Assembly: GCA_002205965.3 (NCBI GenBank)
Contig: NADL03000534.1
Span: 1,240,001-1,304,000 of the forward strand
From: Kappaphycus alvarezii
Taxonomy: Eukaryota > Rhodophyta > Florideophyceae > Gigartinales > Solieriaceae
DNA length: 64,000 nt
Direction: 5' to 3'
Shown: in pieces, positions 20,510 to 31,547 of the stretch
How positions within the stretch are numbered: position 1 is the stretch's first letter
Layout of the letters: every line of letters starts with the position of its first letter
Position numbers and translations under genes: made by a program
Notes under the pieces: generated by a model
What the model saw: only the letters and a program-made list of their open reading frames with translations
Database searches by the model: none
What the model was told of the DNA's origin: nothing

Positions 20510-23329
20510 GAATATGCTCGAAGAAACAGTGCCTACATTACATACAAGACATTTTTGGCACTCTGATATCTCATACTAGTAGTAACCCATTGATAACTTG
20601 AAAAGAACAACAGTTGGTTTACATCAAATATAGGAAGAACAAGATTGGAATAAAGATATTCTTCCTACAGCGAAAGAATCTCATCTGCAACGATCGTTGC
20701 GCAATAAAGAATAACAAAACAGCATGGCAAAGGGCTCACCTCCGGACTTCCGAAAATTCTTGTCAAGAACAACAGAAACAAGGGATGAAATGAGAAAATA
20801 AACTGCACGTAGATTCCGGATCCGTGAAAAATGATCTTCTATGGTCATTGAGAAACTATTAAACACAGAACAGCACCAATAATCATCGTACGATAATTCC
20901 AAAACATTCTGTGTCGCACAGTAATTAGGCTGGCACTGGCCAATTACGGAAAAAAAGTAGATAATAGGCTGGAATCCAAGAATTAAGTTTCAATAATATG
21001 AATTCGTCGTACGGGGAATCTGTAACGAGGTTAGCATCGTTCATGGTATCATCAAGCACTCTGACGCTTCAACTAAACGCTATACACCTGTTGATTCGTA
21101 GAGTGAGGCTTTCCAAAATATACTAACGTTGGGATCGTGTCGTCATCGAAATCATCTAGTAGACATCATACGATAAATTCTTGATGATGGGGACAATCGG
21201 AGCAGAGGGTCGCACAGGTCAACTGTATTAGCTGCCGTCATCGTAGGATGCATATTGACGATGGGAGGATAGAATCACAGGCCGCAGAGGTCATTGTATC
21301 CTACCAGAATCTAAAAAACTAACGCTCTTTCGAACTTTAACTTTGAATAAATAATAGTAAATAAGTCATGTATAGTGTTCATGACCACAGATTACAAAAA
21401 AAGCAGGGAACTGTTAACATCACTGCACGTATGGACTACAATGCCCCACTTGTCCACTGTAGCACGTACATGAAAAAATACGATTGAAGAATTACTTTGG
21501 ACATTACTATTACTGTTCCTTGCGCAGTGAGCGAGAAATTATGTCATGATCACAAGATATAAGCAAATTACTGTAAGGAAGTGTTCGCAATTTACGTGAA
21601 TACGTGTAGGAAGTTGATCCCATGGTAGTACCACAACTTTTATGTTGACAGCATACCAAGATATACCTTCGTATCCCAAGAGACGTTCAATAGAAGTATG
21701 CTATTCTTGGTGGATACCCTTTTGGTCTTCTTTGAGGTGTCATCAATCCACCCTGCAGCAAGGAACTAGAATTTTTTTTGATTAATGCAGAAGGGTCAAA
21801 ATGGCATTGGTTGGTACTGTCTTGTTTGAAATCGCAGCAGTAGTACAATCCAATTCGTCTGACACCCATCGTAGAGCTCTAATAGTTGTATCTGATCAGC
21901 ACTGACGGTTCCGCCTTGTATGGACAGGATATTTGAGTCTTGAACAATGCCCTTAACAGAAATTGCTATGAGATGGTCGCGTCCCCGCTGCAGAAAAAAA
22001 ATTGAAGCAAAGTATGTTGGTAGCAAAGAATCATTTCTTCGACTTTCACTTCCCAGCAAAAAACAACGACTTTCTGCTTCAGCCATTAATATCTGAAAGG
22101 CTTTATCGTTGTGTAGAGCATTAAACCCGTTTGACTTCTCGATATTGTGACTCATTCTTGATTTAAGTATGCTTTTTACTACGAGAAATTTTGTAAAGTA
22201 TAATTTTTGTCCTGAGATAAATGGATACTCATTTCGGTACCTCTTTGTCATATATTGTGCAATATGCAAAAATGACAAAGAACCGTAACATCCGTACGGA
22301 TTCTCTTGTGTCCTGTAACTTATCTTCGCTCGTTGTATCCACTGGGAACGACAAAAATCTCTAAAGGAATCCGTATAGAAATCCTTTTCTCACACCTTAA
22401 TCAGCGATTTTTGGAATAGCCTCCTCAATGTTACATCGATATCCTCAAAAGGACAATTCTAATTGAGAACCGAAAGTTCTACGCTGAAGCGTAACAAAAG
22501 TCATCTTATTTCATTCTAATTTTAAACTTTTGAAGTGCCCGGAACATTATTGGAAACGACGTGCAGAACTGCAAGCCTACAGAGCCAGTCGGCACAAAAT
22601 AAATGACCCACGGCAAGTGAATATGCATTACGGTGATTACTTCTGGATATATTACGCTTTATTGGCTAAATATTCCATTCGAAAACGAGTTCCATGAACT
22701 CCCGACAATGTCCAAATGACAGCGTAGTGAAATCATACAGCTCAATGAGACGGTGGAGATTGGCTTGTCCAAACTTTTCTTACTTCTTCTGAACTTTTAC
22801 AGAGGTCAATGGCAATCTTTACATAGTTCTTAGCTATGTTTTTTAGCTTTGAAATGTACTGTCATCCCAACTGTCCAGTTTAGAATGACCGAGCAACTGT
22901 CCAGTTACGAATTCAGTACGAGCCTCACCATACACCTCTTTCTCGGGCAATGTACGTGTAGACGAAAATAGATTTAAACTTGGCCATTGCAGAAATAGAT
23001 CTTTTATTGATTAATTCTTCTTTCAACTCAATTGCAGCCCTTCTAAATACCTGTAAGGCTGCGCTGAGAACAGGAAAAACCTTGAGAGTGTCAAAATTTT
23101 TGAAGTTTTCTTGTTTTTGTGGAAAAAAATCTTTTGGTAAAAGATACCATTACGCTTAAAAGCGTCTGACAGCAACGTTAGCTAATCTTAGCATTACCTT
23201 GGCATAAACTATGAGTATTCTACATGTACAAGAAATTATATTCTGTGCTAGAGCAGATAATAAGTGGTCCGGTGCAATAATATTTGATCTGAAGGGATCA
23301 AAAAGACCACTCACAACTGGAATCATTGA
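20510..23329. other. AT-rich, no recognised gene
   Basis: Contains a 160-codon minus frame at 21796-22278, followed by a 60-codon frame at 21687-21869. They have ordinary amino-acid composition but no motif I know, and could be a decayed transposon protein. The rest is short frames in AT-rich DNA. Confidence 0.35.
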
Positions 23330-25850
23330 GTGGTATACTCTTTCTCTTTTCATCTAACTTGCACGTCAGTTCCAGTAATGGAAGGGTGTAAACTAACATA
23401 TTGGGAATACTCTTCATGGAGAGATAGTCACATTTATGATCCGCAACACTACTTTTGCGAAGTACTTCGTGTATTTGAGTATTACGGAGGAACGAAGAAT
23501 GAGTTGCTGAGATCGATGTATTGTAGCCGTATCATGATTCCTAAGAAGTTTTTTTTTGGTATTTTGCAAAAATTGCAGAGTGTGCATGGCGAACTGGAGT
23601 TATGCCACTTGCAAATTGAGAGGAAGAGTGCTCGCTTAGCCTCTTTCGTTTTACTCCACCAGGCTAGATGCATTCTTAAATACGATAACAATCCAACATA
23701 CTTCAAGTAAGGACTCTACGTGTTTCCTCCCGATCGTTACTGCTGTCCACAGATGTGGCTCCCGTACTTGGAAGTTGCTGTCCCAGCCACACAGATCACA
23801 ACTATCTTCAGCCAAGAGTTATCCCATTCACAAATGGATGCAGTATGCCTTGCTCCCGCTTTTGCCCATGCGACCCAGCCCCGATCAACAAAAAAGGTTC
23901 AGTCGGTGGGGTCTTTGGTCCACTGATCTTGACTCGACCATCCAAGCAAAATTACTGACTGGAATTTCGGGGTCAGCTGTTTACGATATACCGAGTAATT
24001 TAACTACCCAGGTGCGTTTCATAAATACTGTAACGATCAAATGACTCATACAAAATACCTAGAAACGATGTCAAGAGTCGCTTCAAAGTCTCTCGAGATG
24101 CAACTGATCTATTTCCGCCGTTCAATCATAAGAATCCAATCAGCATTGGTTCGGAAGGCACTCAATTTAAAGTATGACCAAGCAAATTAACTGTATGTGC
24201 TGCGTCCGAATAGCCTCCAATGACGTCAACGATATTCAAAAAAAATTTGCATTGTGTGTTATCTGTTATTATGCCATCAATCCCATTGATGGTACCGTCA
24301 ACAAGATCATCCAAGATATATCCAATTACTTGGTTACTATAAACTACTGGTGGTGTGAGAGAGATTTTCCTTGTCGAACTGCTCCTCCTCCTGAAATCCG
24401 GTGGAAGTCTTAAAGGAAGTAGATAAATACTCCTGCTGACCCTTGTCAGTACATTGTGCCGAATGTATTGAAATCATCACAATGTAACAGTACCCTGTAA
24501 ATGCACCAGAAAGCCGTTGCTAGACCTTCCGACTTCGTTTTTAATGTCGGATGGAATAATCCTTCCAGGGACAGACGATGAATTAATGAATCGGATAGAT
24601 CTAACCTTATACTGACAAATGAAACTCAATGACTCTTCGGACCCTCTAGCTTGAAACCAAATTACTCCCAGTGTAGCAAATCAACTTTCACATCCCAAAA
24701 CACTTGGCGTAACACCCCACCACAGGTACTGTACAGTGCCTCATTTCTCGATGATGTCCTGTGGTTCCTGGAATCAAGGGTTGGTCTGAATATGGTACAT
24801 ATGTCACCTGGTCGAGACAAAGTTGCTTCCCACGTTCCCCATCCTGTCCTTCTTTTACATGGTACCTACTTCGTAGGGATTCATGGCATTGGAAAAATTC
24901 TTGATGATCAACCTGTCAATTTTGGTACGTCTGGAGAATGAAGAAACGCCTGGATATCCTCCGACTGCATGTGCATGATACCGCCCAGTGCTGGAATGAA
25001 TTAAGCCCCGCAGTCTGGGCCGGGATGCAGTACGAATGTCACTCCCATCGAGTCGCCCCCTGACGTGCAGCTAGTTCGGAACCCGTTTTAAACCGAAGTG
25101 TAAATCTGAGGTCTTTTTTAGCACCATCCACTGAGAACACACGTTTGATTACACCTGAAATTCCCCGTGACGGTACCGTTGGTCATATCAATGTTAAGCA
25201 AGCCCAGAACTCACAAGCTGACGAAAACATAGGCAGAGATATTGACACTAATAGGCTATGGCAGTGCAGCGGGTGGTCTGTACAGGCTGTCTACCCGGAA
25301 AATCTCAAATTGGCGAGGGCGTGTGATAGGAAGAAGAGTAGGGACATGTGCAGATTTCAAAACGTGATGGACAATGACCCTGATGCTGACCGTGTCATTT
25401 GGGAAAAATTCATGAAGAAAAAGAGTTATCTGGTGCCTGACCATCTCGTGTCGACTGTTACGTACGTTCAAGACCGTCAATATGCCTACTACATCCAAGC
25501 CGTTCATGACTACCTGGGTCTTTCTGTCACACAAACTACAATTGAGTCATTACCAATACTGGCGGATTCTCTACGGTCTATGCCGTTTTATAGATTTTCA
25601 GTACGGTTCCATAACCTTTATGAGTACGATTGTCGAATGGGGACGGAATTTGGAAGCCTTCTATGCATTTTCATCCAGAGGTAGCTAGTTGTACAACCGA
25701 GGACCTATGGGATGAATATCCAATGTTCAAAGACGAAGAAGGTGTCCAGCCACCAGGTCTGACAATAAAAATGCCAATGGAGATGAAGATTTTCCATCAC
25801 ATTACATCCTGTGCCAATAAGCCATATGATGAACTGCAGTAATCAGAGAA
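23330..25850 (+). pseudogene. unidentified multi-frame coding-like region
   Basis: Five plus-strand frames follow each other: 23330-23710 (126 codons), 23720-24044, 24174-24413, 24651-24941 and 25145-25684 (179 codons), continuing to about 25842 in the next frame. Composition is protein-like and relatively Tyr/Trp/Cys-rich, unlike the flanking AT-rich DNA. Phrases include LRSMYCSRIMIPKKFFFGIL, VLYSASFLDDVLWFLESRV and SYLVPDHLVSTVTYVQDRQY. I recognise no domain, catalytic motif or family. It could be one large decayed gene or a mobile or viral insertion of about 2.5 kb; the sequence alone does not decide. Confidence 0.35.
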
Positions 25851-25859
25851 AGATAATTT

Positions 25860-26498
25860 TGATGCTTTGAAGTTTATGGTGCGCAAAGGGTACATGAATA
25901 TTATTTATTGTCTCATGTGCTGTGGCCGCGTGCTCGGAGGAAATGCCATTGTTGTGGAGTCGCCTACAATATCGAAGCTAGAACAAATTCTTATGGTCAT
26001 ATGAACCTAGGATTTAAGCGCAACGCACCAGAGATACTTCGCTTAATGAAGTAAACTTTATCCAGAGATGTTTATTGTCGTAGGAAAATTGTACTTGAGG
26101 ATAGTTGGGGTTCTGCGACCTATTTCATAGCGACCTATTTCATAGCAAGTGTGGAAAAAGATTGTGATTTAAGGATCTGACGTTCGTTCAGTATTGGATA
26201 ATGCACTCAATTTTAATTTCGTCGCCCCTAAAAGGTAGGTTTGGGAGACGATTTTAAACCGAAGGTTGTGGCGCTTAAGAGCTAGAGACATGAGCATGAA
26301 AGGAAAGTTAAAAGCAGGCTCTATCCTCTCCACTGTCTTCAAGGAAGATAAATGGAGTAGATTTACGGGTACATTCGCACTGACAGAAAATCACAGTTGG
26401 TAACACAGATTGTTAAATTACTTTGGAGAGGTTGATGGTGAACTTGTATGACATGGTACGAAGATATCTCTCAAAGTACATGAATACTTCGTACTCTT
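25860..26498. other. no recognised gene, left flank of the gypsy element
   Basis: Short frames with stops. Sequence up to the LTR start at 26499 shows no obvious target duplication with the right flank after 33641. Confidence 0.4.
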
Positions 26499-26845
26499 TG
26501 ATATGGGTAAATCAGCGGGGAAGAGATGCTCAGAACCAATTACCCTGAGAAGGAGGTGTTGCGAGCGACAAAAGTGCTACCGTGGTATTGTTGAACGAAC
26601 AAAAGGGAGTGTATATAGAAGAGAGTTGAGGAAGCTACAAGCAAGTATAAAAGGGGCAGGGTCTACCACCGACGCTCTGCGACTAGCGTAAGAAAAAGTT
26701 TTCTTGGGTCTGAAGTTGACTCTCAACTTCCTACTACTCGGGACTTGGCTTGAAGTTGTCTGCCAACTTGCTTCACCTCCACTAAAGGAAGCAGTTTACT
26801 CGGCTTATATAGACTTTTGGCTACCCCAAAAGTCTCAAACAAACA
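26499..26845 (-). repeat. 3' LTR of the gypsy element
   Basis: In element orientation it begins TGTTTG and ends ATATCA, the usual TG...CA ends. It aligns over its whole length with 33297-33641. In the same orientation a TATA-like CTATATAAGC lies about 25-35 bases from its start. The exact outer edge is uncertain by a few bases. Confidence 0.85.
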
Positions 26846-27251
26846 TACTAATAACCATAAAATGTATTCACGGTAATCGTGTGAACCAGAGAGACTATTA
26901 GAAGATATTTCCTCAAGGTAAATATCTAGGTGCCATACCCATGCCAGCCACCCATCGGCCAGGGGTGGGAATTGATGTGGCCATTATATAGACCTTTCAG
27001 AGCTACTTGTAGTATCACCCACAACCTGGAACTGTACTGACATCTACTATGACAGCGTGTCCTAAAATGAAAAAATCAACCGACGAATTTGCCACACTCA
27101 CCCAAATTAAAAATATCTTGCAAATTCAAAAACTGTAAAAATATCTTCCCAATTCCGATACTGTATACAATCATGGTCCTCATCTAGATTTTTTTCGTGT
27201 GCGAATTTGCGCACATCACGCCCTCTCGCTCAAGACGAACGTCCCGACTCG

Positions 27252-28313
27252 TCACTGCTCTTCTTCTGCTTCCGTTAGTGTTCGCTGTCTTATTGATAAA
27301 ATGTATGGTCTCTCAAACGGGTACGGATGCAACTGATTACCAATATGATGCTCTAAAAAGTAGGTTCGCATTACTGGTACCTCACTTTGTAGCATAGCCT
27401 CATATATTGGTTTGATAATCGAGGTGGGGTTGAATACATTCTTCTTCCGTGACTCTTCCGAATCTTCCAAGAGTGAAAAAATATATGTGATATGCAAACT
27501 CTTCTGGAAGATGCCGGAGGAATGGATGCGATAAGAAAAGAAGACGCGCATCATCAAGAACGAATCTTCGTAAGATAAGTGCGGTCCATGTAGCGCCCTA
27601 AAACATAAACAGATGCTTATCATGAAATAAGAAATGACCTGCGCATCGTTCGCATCCTCGGAGATATTGCGCAGCCAAAAAGATAATCTTCTTCTTCCGA
27701 CTGTATGCTGTGCATGGTTGTGAAGGAGAGCTAGAGATGAAGTTGTGGTGGACGGTCCCGATGAATGGCCGCGACCAGCTCCTGACGTACTGGGACCTGC
27801 ACGAGGTCCTCTCGGGGGACGACCGGAACCTCTTCTGGGCGGGTTGTTGTCTCCTGAAGGTCCTCCTCTGGTCATCATCACTGCTTCAGGAGGATCCTCG
27901 CCGCCTCCAACGTTCCCAATTTGTGGCGGAGAAACGTAAGGTTCCCATAGAGGATACGGGACCAGCCTGTATTCCATATCCGGGGGTAAGGCGTAACCTC
28001 TCAGTCGCACGTCTTGGTTGTTCTTGAGAAATACGTAAATTGGACGGATAATATTCAGATACGTTTGCGACAAGTCTCCAGCAGCTACCATTCCATATCT
28101 TCCTATAGAGTAATGATATATTACCTCCACAAACTCTGGACCTGCTTCCGTGAACCTTCCGTTTTGGAATGAAAATAGAACTCTTATTAATAGTCGGAAA
28201 TCTTCTTCAGGTAGCAATGGTCCGTTCAACGTACGAAAACATAGGCATATATTAATGTAGAAATGGATGATTACGTGGAGTTCGTAGTAGTCCCGCGTAA
28301 CGAGATGATCCAT
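27252..28313 (-). CDS. extra ORF in the env position, internally duplicated domain, function unknown
   Basis: An intact 353-codon frame between integrase and the 3' LTR. Residues 12-127 and 225-338 are diverged copies of one domain. Both carry ICLCFR followed by Leu and Gly-Pro, an Glu-Asp pair, RVxFS, a middle IIxPIY, and end PYPLWEPYV or PYPFERPYI. The linker 128-224 is rich in Gly/Pro/Arg/Ser with RGG-like spots, suggesting nucleic-acid or protein binding. I see no signal peptide, fusion peptide or anchor segment, so it does not look like an envelope protein. It overlaps integrase by 43 nt in another frame, which suggests expression by coupling or a spliced or subgenomic mRNA. It matches no family I know. 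Confidence 0.85.
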   Translation of the reverse strand: MDHLVTRDYYELHVIIHFYINICLCFRTLNGPLLPEEDFRLLIRVLFSFQNGRFTEAGPEFVEVIYHYSIGRYGMVAAGDLSQTYLNIIRPIYVFLKNNQDVRLRGYALPPDMEYRLVPYPLWEPYVSPPQIGNVGGGEDPPEAVMMTRGGPSGDNNPPRRGSGRPPRGPRAGPSTSGAGRGHSSGPSTTTSSLALLHNHAQHTVGRRRLSFWLRNISEDANDAQVISYFMISICLCFRALHGPHLSYEDSFLMMRVFFSYRIHSSGIFQKSLHITYIFSLLEDSEESRKKNVFNPTSIIKPIYEAMLQSEVPVMRTYFLEHHIGNQLHPYPFERPYILSIRQRTLTEAEEEQ

Positions 28314-29299
28314 TCCCAGGCCCTTTTTCCTCCCATAGGAATCATTCTATAGTTAAAGATGAGTATGCCCCGTGGTTGCGCATAGTCCTGTGTGAGAAGG
28401 AATTCTTCAGGCCTCTGATGGTAAGGGACCAGACGACGTGCATGGATGGCCCTCCTTGATCTCTTCCCTGAGCTTGAACAGAGCTGATAGTGCGGGTGTC
28501 TTTCCTCCGTGACGATGCAAGGGTTCGAGTACTTGGTTTGGAAGGCCGGCCACTTCACAGCCTGCTGCATTGCTTTTCCATGTACTACAAGTACTTTAGA
28601 GCCAACTGAAAAGGTTCTGACTGCAGGTTCTGCATCCTTATTTCTTGTCTGTGTTAGCGCGCGGTGTGATCTCCAGCCTTCGGTGGCCAGTAGTTCAACT
28701 TCCCTACTCTCTTCATCGATAATATTTGTTTCCATGTCTCTCTGTAACATTCTAGGAGCCCTTCCGTACATTAGCTCGAATGGTGAGCGTCCATTTCTTC
28801 CTCTTCTTCGACGGTAGCCGTATAACACTTTTGGTAAGGCATCTTCCCACTGGATTTCATTCTCCGACATAGTTTTCGATATTGCTCGTTTGATGGTTCC
28901 AACCATCCTCTCCGCTTTCCCGTTGGACATAGGAGCGTATGCGAGAACGGTCTTCAGCTGAATCCCTTTCTCTTCCAAAAAACGAAGCAGTGAAGTTGCA
29001 GTAAAACAAAGGGCGTTATCCGAGATGATCCTTTTTGGAAGACCAAACGGTTCAATTATTTCTTTTTCGATGAATCTCAGTACCACCTCAGCATTTGCCT
29101 CCTCGACTGCAACTGCTATTGGCCATCCAGTAAGATGTTCCACCCCTATAAGGAGATATTTGTTTCCGGAAGAAGTTTCCTTGAACGGGCCCGCGAAGTC
29201 AATTGAGAAGGTTTCAAAGAGACCGGAAACTGGAAAACTTAGAGTTGTCTTATACTTCCGTATTGGAGTGAATTTTTGGCAGTTGTCGCAGCTTTTCAC
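28271..29299 (-). CDS. pol: gypsy integrase core and C-terminal domain
   Basis: This 342-codon frame starts with the Cys pair of the zinc domain (CDNCQKF). It carries the catalytic triad: Asp34 in FSIDFAGPF, Asp94 in IISDNALCF and Glu130 in SNGKAERMVG, giving the D...D-x35-E spacing of retroviral and gypsy integrases. The C-terminal part after residue 190 includes a basic region (VGSKVLVVHGK, RSRRAIHARR) typical of the DNA-binding tail. It inserts the cDNA. Its last 43 nt overlap the start of the extra ORF. Confidence 0.92.
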   Translation of the reverse strand: MKSCDNCQKFTPIRKYKTTLSFPVSGLFETFSIDFAGPFKETSSGNKYLLIGVEHLTGWPIAVAVEEANAEVVLRFIEKEIIEPFGLPKRIISDNALCFTATSLLRFLEEKGIQLKTVLAYAPMSNGKAERMVGTIKRAISKTMSENEIQWEDALPKVLYGYRRRRGRNGRSPFELMYGRAPRMLQRDMETNIIDEESREVELLATEGWRSHRALTQTRNKDAEPAVRTFSVGSKVLVVHGKAMQQAVKWPAFQTKYSNPCIVTEERHPHYQLCSSSGKRSRRAIHARRLVPYHQRPEEFLLTQDYAQPRGILIFNYRMIPMGGKRAWEWIISLRGTTTNST

Positions 29300-29345
29300 G
29301 AAATTTAGACGTCCTTATGGATACCGGGCCACCAGAATCTCTCAG

Positions 29346-30080
29346 TTACGAATTTTTGGTTGTTTCGAGATCCCAATGCCCTAGCTCATCATGGAAAGTC
29401 CTCAAGATCTTCATTCTTTCTTTCAAAGGGGCCACTAGTCGGGGACCGGCTTTAGTGTGCCGGAAGAGTTTCCCATTCCACAATGTAAAAGCCTTTTGAT
29501 TCCTGCGTACCCAATTTCGGTGTTCAAGATCAACCTTTCTCATTTCTAGTCCATCGAGGAATTTGATCAGTCCGTGAATATTAGCTTCGTACTCGTTATC
29601 GTTCGGCAACTGCAACTCGGCGACTCCGACGATGTCCTCCGAAGCTTTTTCATTTGGAATCAGTGCGTCCCTCAAGCGGGATAGGTAATCGGCAGGCTGA
29701 TTATTGCGTCCGGGTCTATACACAATTTCAAACCGATATTCTGCGAAAATGTCGAGCCATCGGGCCAAGCGGTGATGTACATCCTTCTTTTGGAATGCTG
29801 TTTTAAGTGCCTGGTGATCAGTTATCAAGACAAATTTCTCGAGTGATAAAAGGTATACGCGAAACTTTTTCAGCGCGAAGACGACAGCTAGCGCTTCTTT
29901 CTCGCAGACTGAGTATCTCTTTTCCGCGTCATTCAGAGTTCGGCTTGCGAATTGAACAGGGTGTAGTCTTCCGTTTTCATCTTTTTGGGACAAAACGGCA
30001 CCCAAAGACCGTTCTGAGGCATCTGTCTCCACAACGAATGGTCTCTTGAAATCTGGGTACATGAGAACTGGGGGACACAT
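29346..30080 (-). CDS. pol: gypsy RNase H and integrase N-terminus
   Basis: A 244-codon frame. RNase H: ETDASERSLGAVLSQKDENG with the catalytic Asp, SRTLNDAEKRYSVCEKEALA, then LITDHQALKTAF with the TDH Asp, ending in PADYLSR. The C-terminal part (KILRTFHDELGHWDLETTK) holds the two His of the integrase HHCC zinc site. The frame ends there and the Cys pair appears at the start of the next ORF (CDNCQKF), so one more frame change at about 29300-29350 splits the zinc domain. Confidence 0.9.
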   Translation of the reverse strand: MCPPVLMYPDFKRPFVVETDASERSLGAVLSQKDENGRLHPVQFASRTLNDAEKRYSVCEKEALAVVFALKKFRVYLLSLEKFVLITDHQALKTAFQKKDVHHRLARWLDIFAEYRFEIVYRPGRNNQPADYLSRLRDALIPNEKASEDIVGVAELQLPNDNEYEANIHGLIKFLDGLEMRKVDLEHRNWVRRNQKAFTLWNGKLFRHTKAGPRLVAPLKERMKILRTFHDELGHWDLETTKNS

Positions 30081-31264
30081 AGCTTATCTTTAAGCTCCTG
30101 AAATGCAGTTTCCATTTCCTTGTTCCAGTAAAATTTTCCGTTCTTCGTAGTGCTGGCATGTAACGGTGCTGCAGTCTTGGCGAAATCTTTGATAAATCTT
30201 CTGTAATATGAGGCCAGTCCTAAGAAGCTTCGGACCTCCGTCTTTGAAGCGGGCCTTGGTGCCAACTTTATTTTTTTCGTTTTCTCTGGATCCACTCTAA
30301 TTCCCTCTTGGTCGACGATATGACCGAGTAATTGGATAGAAGTTTTCGCAAAGAAGCATTTGCTCAACTTAATTTTCAAGCTATACTCCGATATCCTCTC
30401 CACAACTGTCTTGACGTGCGAGATGTGCTGATCCAATGTTTCTGAGAATATGACGACATCATCGATATAGACTCTTGCGAATGGAAGTCCTTTCAAAACC
30501 TCGTTCATCATTCTTTGGAATGTAGCTGGTGCATTCATGAGACCAAAAGGCATCACTTCGAACCTGAACGTACCGGCTTTGCTGGTAAAGGTTGTTTTTT
30601 CCTTACATTTTTCATCCAATGGAATCTGCCAATAGCCAGTGTAAAGGTCAATTGAGGTGAAATATCTCCCGTCCTTCAGGTCCTCGAGGATCTCCTCCAT
30701 GTTCGGAATCGGAAATCGATCGGGTATCATTCTCTGGTTCAGTTGTCGGTAATCGACGCAAAAACGCAGCTTTCCATCCTTCTTTGGTGCGACCACAACT
30801 GGAAACGACCATGGGGATGAAACTGGTCGAATAATATCATTTTTCAGCATACTTGTAACATTTTCTGAGATAAATTGGTCATATTTTGGCGGTTGACGTC
30901 TAGGCTTGTGGTAAATCGGTTGAGTGTCGGTAAGTTCGAACGAGTGAGTAACCGGTACACTTGCTTGTCTTAAATCTGAAACGCTCCATGCAATTACTTC
31001 GGAAGATGTTAACATGTCGGATATTTTCAGTGAGGCGGGGGCGGGAAGGTGCTGCACTTTTCCTTGGATTTCTGCCATTTGGCGCCCTTTTTCTTCTTGA
31101 TCCTCAACCTCAATATTTTGAAGGACCTCTTCCGTCGTGCTCACATCTTCATATATGGAATTCGACGTATTCTTATTTTCTTTGCAAAGGTAATCTTCTT
31201 TCATGCTCCGAATTCTGTCCTTTGATTCGATATCATCGCAAAAAGAAACACATTCGGGTTTCAA
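29933..31264 (-). CDS. pol: gypsy reverse transcriptase
   Basis: The RT domain occupies residues 120-300. KKDGKLRFCVDYRQLNQ sits at 161-177, then SIDLYTGYWQIPL with the first catalytic Asp at 206, VMPFGLMNAPATFQ, and the active-site YIDD at 266-269. The thumb motif LLGHIVDQEGIRVDPEKT follows. After SYYRRFIKDFAK the frame drifts into non-matching residues at about 30080, where the RNase H continues in another frame. So RT itself is intact in catalytic residues and the polyprotein is broken after it. It copies element RNA into cDNA. Confidence 0.92.
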   Translation of the reverse strand: MKPECVSFCDDIESKDRIRSMKEDYLCKENKNTSNSIYEDVSTTEEVLQNIEVEDQEEKGRQMAEIQGKVQHLPAPASLKISDMLTSSEVIAWSVSDLRQASVPVTHSFELTDTQPIYHKPRRQPPKYDQFISENVTSMLKNDIIRPVSSPWSFPVVVAPKKDGKLRFCVDYRQLNQRMIPDRFPIPNMEEILEDLKDGRYFTSIDLYTGYWQIPLDEKCKEKTTFTSKAGTFRFEVMPFGLMNAPATFQRMMNEVLKGLPFARVYIDDVVIFSETLDQHISHVKTVVERISEYSLKIKLSKCFFAKTSIQLLGHIVDQEGIRVDPEKTKKIKLAPRPASKTEVRSFLGLASYYRRFIKDFAKTAAPLHASTTKNGKFYWNKEMETAFQELKDKLCVPQFSCTQISRDHSLWRQMPQNGLWVPFCPKKMKTEDYTLFNSQAEL

Positions 31265-31331
31265 ACTTATCCTAGAATCCAGTCGTCATCTGTTTCAAAC
31301 CCGGAATCATAATCGTCCCATGCCATGTTCA

Positions 31332-31547
31332 TTACCCCCGAGGGTACCCTTTTCCACTTCCGAAAGTGTTAGTTGGTTCCGAATCTTCGCTGTCATAGCT
31401 AGAAGTGAAATCTTCACTGTCCGTTTCTTTTAAATCTTCAGGATGCGTGCTTTTGTCGAAATCCAGGGGCATCTTCACGGTTCTGCCGTCAATATTAACT
31501 GAAACCATTTGGTTGCCCAAGTCAATGCATGTTCCTAGTCTTTCCAT
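31332..31547 (-). CDS. protease C-terminus and linker, -1 frame
   Basis: A 71-codon frame overlaps the end of the Gag-protease frame by 13 nt. It continues the protease with TMERLGTCIDLGNQ, which fits after IIGCP far better than the QWKD ending of the upstream frame. The shift is -1 at a short C-run followed by ACA. It then becomes Asp/Glu/Ser-rich and stops at 31332 before the RT frame. Whether the shift is programmed or a mutation is open. Confidence 0.7.
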   Translation of the reverse strand: MERLGTCIDLGNQMVSVNIDGRTVKMPLDFDKSTHPEDLKETDSEDFTSSYDSEDSEPTNTFGSGKGYPRG

